Source of the DNA: an uncultured Clostridia bacterium
GTDB taxonomy: Bacteria; Bacillota; Clostridia; Oscillospirales; Acutalibacteraceae
Assembly: GCA_944376265.1 (NCBI GenBank)
Contig: CALWCD010000011.1
Location: forward strand, 1 to 44,904
Reading direction: 5' to 3'
DNA: 44,904 nucleotides
The position numbers and the translations under genes are program-made. The notes under the pieces were generated by a model that saw only the letters and a list, made by a program, of their open reading frames with translations, did not search any database and was not told where the DNA came from. Shown here piece by piece: positions 15,723 to 24,464 of this stretch. Position 1 is the first letter of the stretch; each line of letters opens with the position of its first letter.

Positions 15723-15777
15723 AAGGCCCCTCGCCAATCCGCTTTGACGGTATGCAGCAAGGGGCCTTATTTTTTTG
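15723..15777 (+). terminator. Second hairpin between the SLH genes
   Basis: AAGGCCCCT (15723-15731) pairs with AGGGGCCTT (15760-15768) across a 28-nt loop and is followed by ATTTTTTT. It is probably a back-up terminator. The remainder of 15663-15864 shows no gene. Confidence 0.6.
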
Positions 15778-15864
15778 CGATGGACAGGGGTTTTCTAAAA
15801 AGACGTAGGGCTCTGCCCCATGTCTCCAGTCCCTAATAAAGGTTTTCTCGAACCTAATGTTTAT

Positions 15865-15903
15865 CCCAAAATAAAGAACAAGGGCGCCGCCGAAGCAGCG
15901 CCC
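15865..15903 (-). terminator. Terminator of SLH gene B
   Basis: On the minus strand GGGCGCTGC-TTCG-GCGGCGCCC (15903 to 15882, UUCG tetraloop) is followed by a T-rich run (TTGTTCTTTATTTT). Confidence 0.8.
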
Positions 15904-15907
15904 TCAT

Positions 15908-15950
15908 CCTATGGGGTAATCATAAAATTAAGTAGAGTTGAAACCTTATT
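15908..15950 (-). repeat. 43-bp perfect inverted repeat, right arm (3' end of SLH gene B)
   Basis: Exact reverse complement of 15590-15632. It includes the last codon bases and stop of gene B and the 35 nt that follow. Confidence 0.95.
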
Positions 15951-18900
15951 TAATCAGGCCTTCGCGATTCGCATGCATGAGAATGGAAGCGGCCTCAGCT
16001 CTAATAATCGTATCAGTGGGACGGAACATACCCGTGCCAGCGTCGCCCTTCATCAGGCCGGCAGCCTTGGCAGCGTACACATGATCCGCAGCCCAGCCGG
16101 CGATCTTACCGTTATCGGAATACAGATCAGAGGAGGTACCGTACCGCTCAGCCAGTTCGAAAGCGTTGTTCAGGATGGCAGCAGCCTCCTGACGGGTGAT
16201 GGCCTTGTTGGGCTGGAAGGTGCCATCTTCGTAACCGGAGATGATGCCGTTCTGAGCGCAGAAATTGATAGCAGCCTTGCCCCAGAAATCATCAGCCACG
16301 TCCGGGAACATAGAATTCACATCGGGATCGGATTCATAGCCCATAGCGTTGGCAATCATGGCAGCAAACTCAGCACGAGTGGTAGCCTTCTTGGGAGCGA
16401 AGGTGCCGTCGCCCATACCGGAAACATATCCGTTGTTAGCAGCATCCATCACGTTCTCATAGTACCAGTCATTTTCGGAAATATCGCTGAAGTGCATGCC
16501 CTGCTCCACCGTCACAGTGTACTCCACCGTATTGTTTCCGGACTCAGAGGTCACATACAGCTTCACAGGATTGGTATAGTTGACAGAAGTCACACCGCTG
16601 ACCAGATCCACACCGCCCACACGGTCATTCACCTTAATGGTGGAGCCAAGGGACTTGTCGAAGGTAGCGATCAGACCGGTCACGTCGGTACCGTAGGGCA
16701 CATTTACGGTGATGTTGTGTCCATTCACAGTACCAGTGTACTTGCCCAGCTTAAAGTTGCTGATAACAGTCTCGTTGGAAGGCTGAGCATACTTCAGCTC
16801 GAAGGTGTAAGTGGTGGAAGAATATTCTGTATCAGTCAGACGGTTTTCACCCTTGACAATGATAGCGCTGTCTACCAACGCAGAGGCTCTGGAATCGGTA
16901 GCTGCATACACAATTACCTTGTCGCTGCTGGTATCACGGACAAACAGGAATTTACGGTTAGCAAAGGTACTAACAGCTACAGGATGGCCAATGGGATCTT
17001 CCTTTCCGTCGCCATTCCAGTCGCCCTTGGAGAAGTAGGCGCGGTCATCTTTATCGCTGAGGAGAGCATAATCACTCATGGTGAACTCAGCAAACTTGGC
17101 ATCAGAGTAGCTGGTGTTCTCCTTAACCGTGTAGCTCCAGGGCAGAGTTCCGGTGATAGTCTTGTCAGCGTTGATGGTCAGGGACACATCGCCGATCTTG
17201 ATGGTCTTCAGTTCAGCCTCGGTTTCAGCGGTCTTCTTGTTCAGAACCACATCATACAGCAGGCCCTTGCCAGTCAGCTGGCTGGTCTGCATTACAAAAG
17301 CCTGATTACCAGAATCCAACTGGCCCAGTTCCAACTGACGAGCGTACTGCTCAGGCAGGACCACGATCTCAGCATAACCATTGCCAGCAGCGGTCCCAAC
17401 AGTATAAGGAGATTTAAATGTATTACTGTAGTTTACCAGCTTCTTGCCGGTCAGCTTGCTGGAATCATCGTTGGTAGTAGCGGTAAGCCGATCCAACACA
17501 AGAGAAAGATTCGTACGCTCCTTGACAACATATACCACAGCGCCATCCTGAGCCTGGAAGCCAGTGACGACATTTTCATAAGTGATGCCCAGATCATTGC
17601 CGTTCGCGCCGTTGGTCAGGCTGGGAGCGATTTCCAGATTGATCTCGCCCACGGACATGGATCCGTTGGTAGCCTGATCCACGTTGGCATGGAAGGTGTT
17701 AGCAGTAGTCTTGGAACGGTACACGATCTTGTCACCCTGCTGGGTGTTTTTGTAAGACTGGACAGTGAAATCCACACCCTGGAGCAGCTTGCCGTTCTTT
17801 GCAGTCTCCAGAATCACCTTCACAGTGTAGGTGGTCTTAATGGTATCGTCGTTCTTGGAAACAGCCTGAATGCGGCCCTCAGAAGCAACCGCAGTCTTGG
17901 AGGTAGCAGCGGCAATGTTATCCAAATCAATGGCAGAAGCAGTGGTGGAGCCGTTCATCACGTCAATGGGGTTGGTCAGAACAACGTCCATAGAACCGTT
18001 GGGGCCAGGCTTAGTCGTGTAAGCCTCAGCGCCAACCACCTTGGAGTAGGCGGAAGGAGTGGCGAACATGGTCCAAGTGCCCACGTTGGTGGTCATGTAG
18101 GGAACGCGAACCAGAATTTCATTGTTGGAAATAGACTCGGCATCATAGGTGTTGCCAGCCTCATCCTTCAGGTAGAAGGAAGTGATGGAAGCGGAGGAAA
18201 CATCCTCGGCCACAGTGGCAACGATGCCGGTCTGGGTCATGGTGGTGCCATCCTCGGCAAACACACTGAGGATGCGCTCGGCGGACAGATCAACATCGGT
18301 GAAGTCCCAAGTCTTAGCAGACTTATCGCTGTTAAGAGCGCCCTTCTTTGGGCCGTCAGCTTCTTTACCATTCAGAACCACTTTAGTAACGGTGGGATCA
18401 GTGGTAATGGTGACAGCCAAGTTCTTGGTGTCGGTATTTTCCTTATTACCAGCGGCGCTGTAATAAGTCTTGGGCAGTTCCACAGCGATGGGATCTGTGG
18501 TGAGATCTTCCACCATGGTGTTGTTCACCTGAATAGACTTGATAGCAGTGCTGCTGCTCTTCTCCATGGAAACCTTCAGGGTGTACTCCTGCTCGGCCTT
18601 TTTGTTGTCAGCAACAGAAGCATCAGCAGACAAACGAGTGACAATCACAGACTTAGAGTAGCCAGCATCGGTGGTCAGGCCTACCAGCTTCAGCTTGTCG
18701 CCATTTTTATAAGCTTTCCTATTAATGGTGAGAGTATCCTCCAGGTTGCCATTGACAGCATAGTTGATCTTCAGTTCGGGCTCAGTGATGGTGTCGCCCC
18801 AAGGAGCTTCCACAATGGCCTTGTCAGGCAGCACCACGTTGATGGTGTCAGGAATGTCGTCCTGGTTTGTGTCAACGGGAGTGGCGGTGTATTCCACGCC

Positions 18901-19683
18901 GTCCAGACCGGTAATGGTGAAGCTCTCCAGAGCATCCAGGTACTCAGCTTCCACGGTGAACTTGCTCACGTTGGTGCCGGAAGCGGACTTCACTTCAAAG
19001 CTGTCGCCTTCGTTGGCGTTGGCCTCGCCATCGTCAGTAACACCCTGGAGGGTAGCGCCGTTAGCAGCGGTCACGAAAATCGTAGCCTGGAGATCATCCT
19101 GGTCCTCAGTGGAAGAAGAAAACTTGAAGTTACGGGCAACCAGAACCTTGATGGTCTTGGTCTCGTTGATCTCTTCCAGGCTGTTCAGAATTTCGTAAAC
19201 GCCAGTACCGGGCTTCACAGAAGCCAGATCGGTCTGAGTGTTAGCTTGGGTACGAGTGACATTCATGGTGATGGTCTTTTCCAATTTGCCCGTGGGCTTG
19301 TTGGTGGTCATATCATACAGCTTGAACGTGACCTTGCCATCCACCATGTAGGTGTCCAGATCGATCCCGGTACCCTGATCATTGTCAGTATCCCACTGAT
19401 CGACGGGAAGCTCATTCAGGCTGTCAGGCTCCACAACGCGCAGTTGATGCTCATTGCCTGTCCAACCAGACAAGTCTTCGTTGGTATCCACTTCCACAGT
19501 CTTCGCAGTGGTATATACACCCACAGAGAAGCTGTCCCCATCGATCTTAACCTTGTTTCCATCCACATAGATGGAGTCAAGGTTGATCGCAGAGGCGGAA
19601 GCGCTGAGCGGAATCATTGCGACGACCAGCATCAAGGCCAGAAGCATCGCAAGTGATTTCTTCAGAAACTTGCTTTTCTTCAT
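15946..19683 (-). CDS. SLH-domain surface (S-layer-like) protein B
   Basis: A 1245-residue secreted protein with the same architecture as protein A. The signal peptide is identical (MKKSKFLKKSLAMLLALMLV..., then ASASA), followed by about 1000 residues of beta-sandwich modules and three C-terminal SLH domains from about residue 1063 (FSDISENDWYYENVMDAANN, INFCAQNGIISGYEDGTFQP, TIIRAEAASILM). The mature regions of A and B are clearly paralogous but diverged: both contain an EDGTT block and a VPYMT-N-V-W block at matching places. Identity at DNA level is confined to the leader/signal segment and the 43-bp 3' segment, with strong similarity in the SLH part. The gene converges on A, 351 bp apart. 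Upstream on the same strand is the terminator of xylB. Confidence 0.92.
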   Translation of the reverse strand: MKKSKFLKKSLAMLLALMLVVAMIPLSASASAINLDSIYVDGNKVKIDGDSFSVGVYTTAKTVEVDTNEDLSGWTGNEHQLRVVEPDSLNELPVDQWDTDNDQGTGIDLDTYMVDGKVTFKLYDMTTNKPTGKLEKTITMNVTRTQANTQTDLASVKPGTGVYEILNSLEEINETKTIKVLVARNFKFSSSTEDQDDLQATIFVTAANGATLQGVTDDGEANANEGDSFEVKSASGTNVSKFTVEAEYLDALESFTITGLDGVEYTATPVDTNQDDIPDTINVVLPDKAIVEAPWGDTITEPELKINYAVNGNLEDTLTINRKAYKNGDKLKLVGLTTDAGYSKSVIVTRLSADASVADNKKAEQEYTLKVSMEKSSSTAIKSIQVNNTMVEDLTTDPIAVELPKTYYSAAGNKENTDTKNLAVTITTDPTVTKVVLNGKEADGPKKGALNSDKSAKTWDFTDVDLSAERILSVFAEDGTTMTQTGIVATVAEDVSSASITSFYLKDEAGNTYDAESISNNEILVRVPYMTTNVGTWTMFATPSAYSKVVGAEAYTTKPGPNGSMDVVLTNPIDVMNGSTTASAIDLDNIAAATSKTAVASEGRIQAVSKNDDTIKTTYTVKVILETAKNGKLLQGVDFTVQSYKNTQQGDKIVYRSKTTANTFHANVDQATNGSMSVGEINLEIAPSLTNGANGNDLGITYENVVTGFQAQDGAVVYVVKERTNLSLVLDRLTATTNDDSSKLTGKKLVNYSNTFKSPYTVGTAAGNGYAEIVVLPEQYARQLELGQLDSGNQAFVMQTSQLTGKGLLYDVVLNKKTAETEAELKTIKIGDVSLTINADKTITGTLPWSYTVKENTSYSDAKFAEFTMSDYALLSDKDDRAYFSKGDWNGDGKEDPIGHPVAVSTFANRKFLFVRDTSSDKVIVYAATDSRASALVDSAIIVKGENRLTDTEYSSTTYTFELKYAQPSNETVISNFKLGKYTGTVNGHNITVNVPYGTDVTGLIATFDKSLGSTIKVNDRVGGVDLVSGVTSVNYTNPVKLYVTSESGNNTVEYTVTVEQGMHFSDISENDWYYENVMDAANNGYVSGMGDGTFAPKKATTRAEFAAMIANAMGYESDPDVNSMFPDVADDFWGKAAINFCAQNGIISGYEDGTFQPNKAITRQEAAAILNNAFELAERYGTSSDLYSDNGKIAGWAADHVYAAKAAGLMKGDAGTGMFRPTDTIIRAEAASILMHANREGLIK

Positions 19684-19847
19684 AATTTCAACCCTCTTAA
19701 ATTTTAGATTCTCACAGGGCTCTTTCCCCGTGAGTTGAAGTTATCTATAAACTCCCACCGGGGGATGGAGGCCCCGTTTCCCCAGGATTTGACTGGGTTT
19801 TTACTCTTTTTTGCCGGTGGGGAGGGTTGAACTGCTTTCTGGAAAAA
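19601..19847 (-). repeat. 247-bp perfect inverted repeat, right arm (SLH gene B upstream and signal peptide)
   Basis: Exact reverse complement of 11897-12143. Identity stops inside codon 28 on the gene side. On the outer side it ends at a run of five A; 47 bp further out is the xylB terminator. Confidence 0.95.
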
Positions 19848-19893
19848 GTGATGTTCGGGAGGCGGCGGGGGCTCCTCCGTCTGGGGCGGGGGC

Positions 19894-19933
19894 AAAAAAA
19901 CTCCCCGGCTGGGGGGATGCCCTAGCCGGGGAG
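19894..19933 (-). terminator. Terminator of xylB
   Basis: On the minus strand CTCCCCGGCT (19933-19924) pairs with AGCCGGGGAG (19910-19901), followed by seven T (19900-19894). Confidence 0.9.
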
Positions 19934-19993
19934 GAGATCTTGTGGGCGGTGTCCCTGTTCAGGGGGGAGGACACGCGGCCCGAAATACGCGGT

Positions 19994-21520
19994 TTATTCG
20001 GCCTTGGCCAGGAGCTTGTAGTTCTCCTTCAAGGCGGGATACAGGCTCTTGTAGACCTGGTAGAAGCTCTCGTACTTGGGAACGTTCTCGGCGATGGGAG
20101 GCTGAGGATCGTTGGTCTTGATCATGGCGTCGCAGGCCTCCTGCACGGATGGATACAGCCCGGCGCCAACACCGGCCAGAATTGCCACGCCCAGGGCGGG
20201 GCCTTCCTTGGACTTCACGGTCTTCACAGGGCAGTTGTAGGCGTCTGCCAGCATCTGCCGCCACAGGGGGGAGCTGCCGCCGCCGCCGCAGGCCAGCATC
20301 TCGCCGATGTCGATGCCCATGCCCCGGAGAATCTCCATGCAGTCACGGAGAGAGTAGGTCACGCCTTCCATGACGGCCCGGAGCATATCCCACTTGGTGT
20401 GCATGGCGGACAGGCCGAAGAACACGCCGCGGCAGTCGGGGTCCAGGTGAGGAGTGCGCTCGCCCATCAGGTAGGGCAGGTACAGCAGACGGTTGCAGCC
20501 AATGGGAGAACGGTCCGCTTCCTTGTCCATCAGGTAGTAGGGGTCCACGCCCATGCCCAGAGCGGTTTCCTTCTCGGCGGAGCAGAAGTTGTCCCTAAAC
20601 CACTTCAGGGACAGGCCCGCGCCCTGGGTGACGCCCATCACGTGCCAGGCGCCGGGAACGGCGCAGCAGAAGGTATGTACCCGGCCCTTGGGGTCGATGG
20701 AGATCTTGTCGGTGTGGGCGAACACCACGCCGGAGGTGCCAATGGTGGTGAAGGCCTTGCCGTCACGGACCACGCCGGTGCCCACAGCGGCAGCAGCGTT
20801 GTCGCCGGCGCCGCCCACCACGGGAGTGCCGGCCTTCAGGCCGGTAAGGGCAGCGGCTTCGGGGGTGACTTCGCCGGTGACCTCGGGGGACTCGTACACC
20901 TTGGCCAGCAGGGCGGGATCGATGTCCAGCTTTTCCAGAACTTCCTGGCTCCAGCAGCGGCCGGGCACGTCCAGCAGCTGCATGCCGGAGGCGTCGGACA
21001 CCTCGGTGGCGAACTCGCCGGTGAGCTCATAGCGGACGTAGTCCTTGGGCAGCAGGATGTGGGCGCACTGGGCGTAGATCTCGGGCTGGTGGTTCCGAAC
21101 CCAGAGGATCTTGGAGGCGGTAAAGCCGGTAAGGGCGGGGTTGGCGGTGATCTCAATGAGCCGCTGGGCCCCTACCCGCTGGGTGATCTCCTCGCACTCG
21201 GCGGCGGTGCGCTGGTCCGCCCAGATGATGGAACGGCGCAGCACGTTGCCCTGTTTGTCCAGCATCACCAGGCCGTGCATCTGGCCGGAAATGCCCACGG
21301 CCTTGATGTCGCCGTTGTCCACGCCGCTCTTCTCAATCACGGTCTTAATGGTGCGGCAGGCGGCGTCCCACCAGTGGGCGGGCTCCTGCTCGGCCCAGCC
21401 GTTGTGCTCCTGGAACAGGGGGTATTCCACGGTGGCGCTGGCCATCACATGACCTTCCCGGTCGAACAGCACGGTTTTGGTACCGCTGGTGCCAAGGTCA
21501 ATGCCAATTAAATATTCCAT
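19994..21520 (-). CDS. xylB: Xylulokinase
   Basis: A 508-residue FGGY-family sugar kinase that phosphorylates D-xylulose with ATP to xylulose-5-phosphate, feeding the pentose phosphate pathway. IGIDLGTSGTK (5-15) is the N-terminal phosphate loop, ISGQMHGLV (78-86) is the XylB signature, and the catalytic aspartate is Asp240 in GGAGDNAAAAVG. The late CGGGGSSPLWRQMLAD block is the adenosine-binding region. Length is normal. No xylose isomerase or transporter lies nearby. The gene is divergent from the GlpA-like operon, and no clear promoter could be assigned to it in 21521-21600. AAAGGACG precedes the ATG. A glycerol kinase was considered but the signature is of XylB. Confidence 0.92.
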   Translation of the reverse strand: MEYLIGIDLGTSGTKTVLFDREGHVMASATVEYPLFQEHNGWAEQEPAHWWDAACRTIKTVIEKSGVDNGDIKAVGISGQMHGLVMLDKQGNVLRRSIIWADQRTAAECEEITQRVGAQRLIEITANPALTGFTASKILWVRNHQPEIYAQCAHILLPKDYVRYELTGEFATEVSDASGMQLLDVPGRCWSQEVLEKLDIDPALLAKVYESPEVTGEVTPEAAALTGLKAGTPVVGGAGDNAAAAVGTGVVRDGKAFTTIGTSGVVFAHTDKISIDPKGRVHTFCCAVPGAWHVMGVTQGAGLSLKWFRDNFCSAEKETALGMGVDPYYLMDKEADRSPIGCNRLLYLPYLMGERTPHLDPDCRGVFFGLSAMHTKWDMLRAVMEGVTYSLRDCMEILRGMGIDIGEMLACGGGGSSPLWRQMLADAYNCPVKTVKSKEGPALGVAILAGVGAGLYPSVQEACDAMIKTNDPQPPIAENVPKYESFYQVYKSLYPALKENYKLLAKAE

Positions 21521-21645
21521 TACAACTCGCGTCCTTTCTCTGCTCCCCCAGGGGGGGGGAATTTGTCGGTATCACTAATTACTATTTTCCCCGATTTTGA
21601 GGGGCATGTCAAGGGAGAAGGCGCCTTTTTTCACGATTTCTTTTC

Positions 21646-21674
21646 TTGCGGCAGGGAGGAGTTTGTGCTATTCT
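21646..21674 (+). promoter_or_regulatory. Promoter of the GlpA-like operon
   Basis: TTGCGG (21646-21651), a 17-nt spacer and TATTCT (21669-21674) lie about 75 nt upstream of the first gene. Confidence 0.5.
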
Positions 21675-21724
21675 AATACTGTGGGTTGTAATAAGGAACT
21701 CTTCGTAATTTTTCAAGGAGAGAT

Positions 21725-21745
21725 ATGGACAAACATAGGCGGTGA
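21725..21745 (+). CDS. Possible six-codon leader ORF before the GlpA-like gene
   Basis: ATG at 21725 reads MDKHRR and stops with TGA at 21743-21745, 4 nt before the ATG of the next gene. AAGGAG (21715-21720) lies only 4 nt upstream, a rather short spacing. If translated, it would couple initiation of the main gene, whose own site (GGCGGTGAG) is weak. This may be chance. Confidence 0.25.
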   Translation: MDKHRR

Positions 21746-21749
21746 GAAC

Positions 21750-23192
21750 ATGGAACAGTACGATGTAATTGTGGTGGGAGCCGGTGTTGTGGGCTCTGGC
21801 GTTGCCCGGGAGCTTGCCCGCAGGAAGGGCCGCTTCCTGGTGGTGGAGCGTGCCCCGGATGTGTGCGAGGGCACCAGCAAGGCCAACTCCGCCATTATCC
21901 ACGCCGGGTTCGACGCGGAGCCCGGCACCATGAAAGCAAAGATGAACGTAAAAGGCAACCGGATGATGGACCAGCTCTCGGAGGAGCTGGACATCCCCTT
22001 CAAGCGGGTGGGGGCTTTTGTGGTGTGTTTTGCCAAGGAGGAGCTGCCCAAGCTTCAGGAGCTCTACGACCGGGGGGTGAAAAACGGGGTCACCGGCATG
22101 CGCCTGCTCACCGGGGAGGAGGCCCGGGCCCTGGAGCCCAACCTTTCGGAAGAGGTGGAAGGCGCCCTGCTGGCGGAGACCTCCGGCATTGTGTGCCCCT
22201 TTGAGCTGACCCTGGGCATGGCGGAGAGCGCCTCCAAAAACGGGGTGGAGTTCTCCTTTGACACAGAGGTCACCGGCCTGGAGAGACAGGGGGAGGACTG
22301 GGTCCTCCACACCAGCAAGGGCGACTTGGAAGCCCGGGCAGTGGTGAACGCCGCCGGGGTGTACGCCGACTGGCTCCACAACCTGGTGTGTGAGAAGAAG
22401 CTGCACATCACTCCCCGCCGGGGGGAGTACTGCCTGCTGGACCGGACCGCCGGGGGCCATGTGTCCCGCACCGTGTTCCAGCTGCCTGGAAAGTACGGCA
22501 AGGGGGTGCTGGTCTCCCCCACGGTCCACGGGAACCTGCTTTTGGGCCCCACTGCCAAGGATATTGAGGAGAAGGAGGACACCGCCACCACGGCGGCGGG
22601 CCTGGCGGAGGTGCTGGAAAAGTCCGCCCTGGGGGTGAAGAACATCCCCGCCCGGCAGGTGATCACCTCCTTTTCCGGCCTGCGTGCCCACGAGGATGGG
22701 GACGACTTTGTCCTGGGAGAGAGCGCGCCCGGGTTCTTCGACGCGGCGGGCATTGAGTCCCCCGGACTTACCAGCGCCCCGGCTATCGGGGAGTATCTGG
22801 CGGAGCTGATTGGGGAGAAGCTGGGCCTGCCGGAAAACCCGGACTTTGACCCCATCCGCAAAGGGGTGCCCAAGCTGAAGGAGATGGAGCCGGAGCAACG
22901 GGCGGAGATGATCCGGGAGAACCCGGCCTACGGGCAGATTGTCTGCCGGTGCGAGGAGGTGTCCCAGGGAGAGATTCTGGACGCCATCCACGGCATTCTG
23001 GGAGCCAAGACCCTGGACGGGGTGAAGCGCCGCACCCGGGCCGGCATGGGAAGATGCCAGGCGGGCTTCTGCTCGCCCCGGGTGATGGACCTGCTCTCCA
23101 AGGAGCTGGGGCTGGATTTGACCCAGGTGCGCAAAAGCGGAAATCAGGCACAGATCGTGCTGGAAAAGACCCGGGGGGAGGACCAAGCATGA
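21750..23192 (+). CDS. FAD-dependent glycerol-3-phosphate dehydrogenase-like protein (GlpA type)
   Basis: A 480-residue flavoprotein of the DAO family. The FAD-binding motif GAGVVGSGVARELAR is at 10-24, followed by the substrate-domain block NSAIIHAGFD. The C-terminus carries a BFD-like [2Fe-2S] domain with cysteines in VCRCEEVSQGEI and MGRCQAGFC. This is the GlpA-like arrangement of Clostridia, expected to oxidise glycerol-3-phosphate to dihydroxyacetone phosphate with electrons passed to the partner proteins encoded downstream. The start at 21750 matches the family N-terminus. The stop overlaps the next start (ATGA). The substrate is inferred from family and operon; other 2-hydroxyacids are possible. 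Confidence 0.82.
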   Translation: MEQYDVIVVGAGVVGSGVARELARRKGRFLVVERAPDVCEGTSKANSAIIHAGFDAEPGTMKAKMNVKGNRMMDQLSEELDIPFKRVGAFVVCFAKEELPKLQELYDRGVKNGVTGMRLLTGEEARALEPNLSEEVEGALLAETSGIVCPFELTLGMAESASKNGVEFSFDTEVTGLERQGEDWVLHTSKGDLEARAVVNAAGVYADWLHNLVCEKKLHITPRRGEYCLLDRTAGGHVSRTVFQLPGKYGKGVLVSPTVHGNLLLGPTAKDIEEKEDTATTAAGLAEVLEKSALGVKNIPARQVITSFSGLRAHEDGDDFVLGESAPGFFDAAGIESPGLTSAPAIGEYLAELIGEKLGLPENPDFDPIRKGVPKLKEMEPEQRAEMIRENPAYGQIVCRCEEVSQGEILDAIHGILGAKTLDGVKRRTRAGMGRCQAGFCSPRVMDLLSKELGLDLTQVRKSGNQAQIVLEKTRGEDQA

Positions 23193-24463
23193 AGCATGAC
23201 ATTGTGATCATCGGCGGAGGCCCGGCAGGCCTGGCCGCTGCTGAGGCCGCCCGGGAAAGCGGCGCCCAGGACGTGCTGATTTTGGAGCGGGAACCGGAGC
23301 TGGGAGGCATTCTCAACCAGTGCATTCACAGCGGCTTCGGCCTGCACACCTTCAAGGAAGAGCTCACCGGGCCGGAATACGCCGCCCGGTTTATCGAGAA
23401 AGCGGAACAGCTGGAGATTCCCCACTGGCTTTCCACCACCGTGGTGGATCTCAGCCGCCAGGGGGACAGCCTGTTTGTCACCTGCGTCAGCCGGGAGCGG
23501 GGCCTTCAGGTGGTGGAGGCGGGGGCCGTGGTCCTTGCCATGGGCTGCCGGGAGCGCCCCAGAGGGGCCCTGAACATCCCCGGCACCCGGCCCGCAGGCA
23601 TCTTCTCCGCCGGCACCGCCCAGCGGCTGGTGAACCTGGAGGGCTACCTCCCCGGCCGGGAAGTGGTCATCCTGGGCAGCGGCGACATCGGCCTGATCAT
23701 GGCCCGGCGCATGACCCTGGAAGGGGCAAAGGTCAAGTGCGTGGCGGAACTGATGCCCTACTCCGGGGGCTTGAAGCGGAACATCGTCCAGTGTCTTGAC
23801 GACTACGGCATCCCCCTGAAGCTGAGCCACACCGTCATTGACATCCAGGGCAAGGAGCGGGTCACCGGGGTGACCATCGCCCAGGTGGATGAGCACATGA
23901 AGCCCATCCCCGGCACGGAGGAACAGATCCCCTGCGACACCCTGCTGCTCTCCGTGGGCCTGATCCCGGAGAACGAGCTTTCCAAGGCGGTGGGAGTGGA
24001 ACTCTCCCCCGTGACCAACGGCCCCAAGGTAAACGAGAGCCTGGAGACCAGCATTCCCGGGGTGTTCGCCTGCGGCAACGTGCTCCACGTCCACGACCTG
24101 GTGGACTACGTCTCCGAGGAGGCGGAGCAGGCGGGCCGCCACGCGGCAGCCTTTGTGGCCGCCGGTGGCAGGGAGCAGGCGGCGGAGGAACTGCCTGTAA
24201 AGCCCGAGGGCGCCGCCCGGTACACGGTGCCGGTGACCATCAGCCCCCAGCGGATGGAGGACCAGGTGGTCATCCGGTTCCGGGTGGGGCGGAATATCCG
24301 AAAAGGCGTGGTGAAGGTGTACGCCGACGACAAACTGCTCTACTCCCGGAAGCGGCCTGTGATGGCTCCCGGGGAAATGGAGCAGGTGGTGTTTCAAAAA
24401 GCCTGGCTCGCCGGCGGGGAAACCGTGATCCGAGTGGTGGCCGAAGAAGAGGAGGCGCAGTGA
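23189..24463 (+). CDS. NAD(P)/FAD-dependent oxidoreductase, partner of the GlpA-like protein
   Basis: A 424-residue flavoprotein of the pyridine nucleotide-disulfide oxidoreductase class. FAD is bound by IIGGGPAGLAAAEAAR (7-22) and NAD(P) by VVILGSGDIGLIMARRM. GVFACGNVLHVHDLVDYVS is the second FAD-binding block. No redox-active CxxC pair of the thioredoxin-reductase type is seen. A C-terminal domain of about 90 residues with TISPQRMEDQVVIRFRV is typical of this GlpB-position subfamily. It overlaps the previous gene by 4 nt and precedes DUF1667 by 1 nt. It probably transfers electrons from the GlpA-like subunit to NAD(P) or another carrier. Confidence 0.82.
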   Translation: MKHDIVIIGGGPAGLAAAEAARESGAQDVLILEREPELGGILNQCIHSGFGLHTFKEELTGPEYAARFIEKAEQLEIPHWLSTTVVDLSRQGDSLFVTCVSRERGLQVVEAGAVVLAMGCRERPRGALNIPGTRPAGIFSAGTAQRLVNLEGYLPGREVVILGSGDIGLIMARRMTLEGAKVKCVAELMPYSGGLKRNIVQCLDDYGIPLKLSHTVIDIQGKERVTGVTIAQVDEHMKPIPGTEEQIPCDTLLLSVGLIPENELSKAVGVELSPVTNGPKVNESLETSIPGVFACGNVLHVHDLVDYVSEEAEQAGRHAAAFVAAGGREQAAEELPVKPEGAARYTVPVTISPQRMEDQVVIRFRVGRNIRKGVVKVYADDKLLYSRKRPVMAPGEMEQVVFQKAWLAGGETVIRVVAEEEEAQ

Positions 24464-24464
24464 T

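Noticed and set aside
15820-19656. A 1278-codon open frame on the plus strand opposite SLH gene B
   Set aside because: It is exactly antisense to a protein with signal peptide and SLH domains, has no ribosome site or recognisable domain, and is open only because of the codon pattern of the true gene. The same holds for the 857-codon frame at 12088-14661 on the minus strand.
11897-19847. A transposon bounded by 247-bp inverted repeats
   Set aside because: The repeats extend into coding sequence of the two genes, there is no transposase inside, and no target-site duplication is visible at the outer ends.
19994-21520. Glycerol kinase as partner of the divergent GlpA-like operon
   Set aside because: The ISGQMHGLV signature and overall sequence are of xylulokinase; glycerol-kinase motifs are absent.
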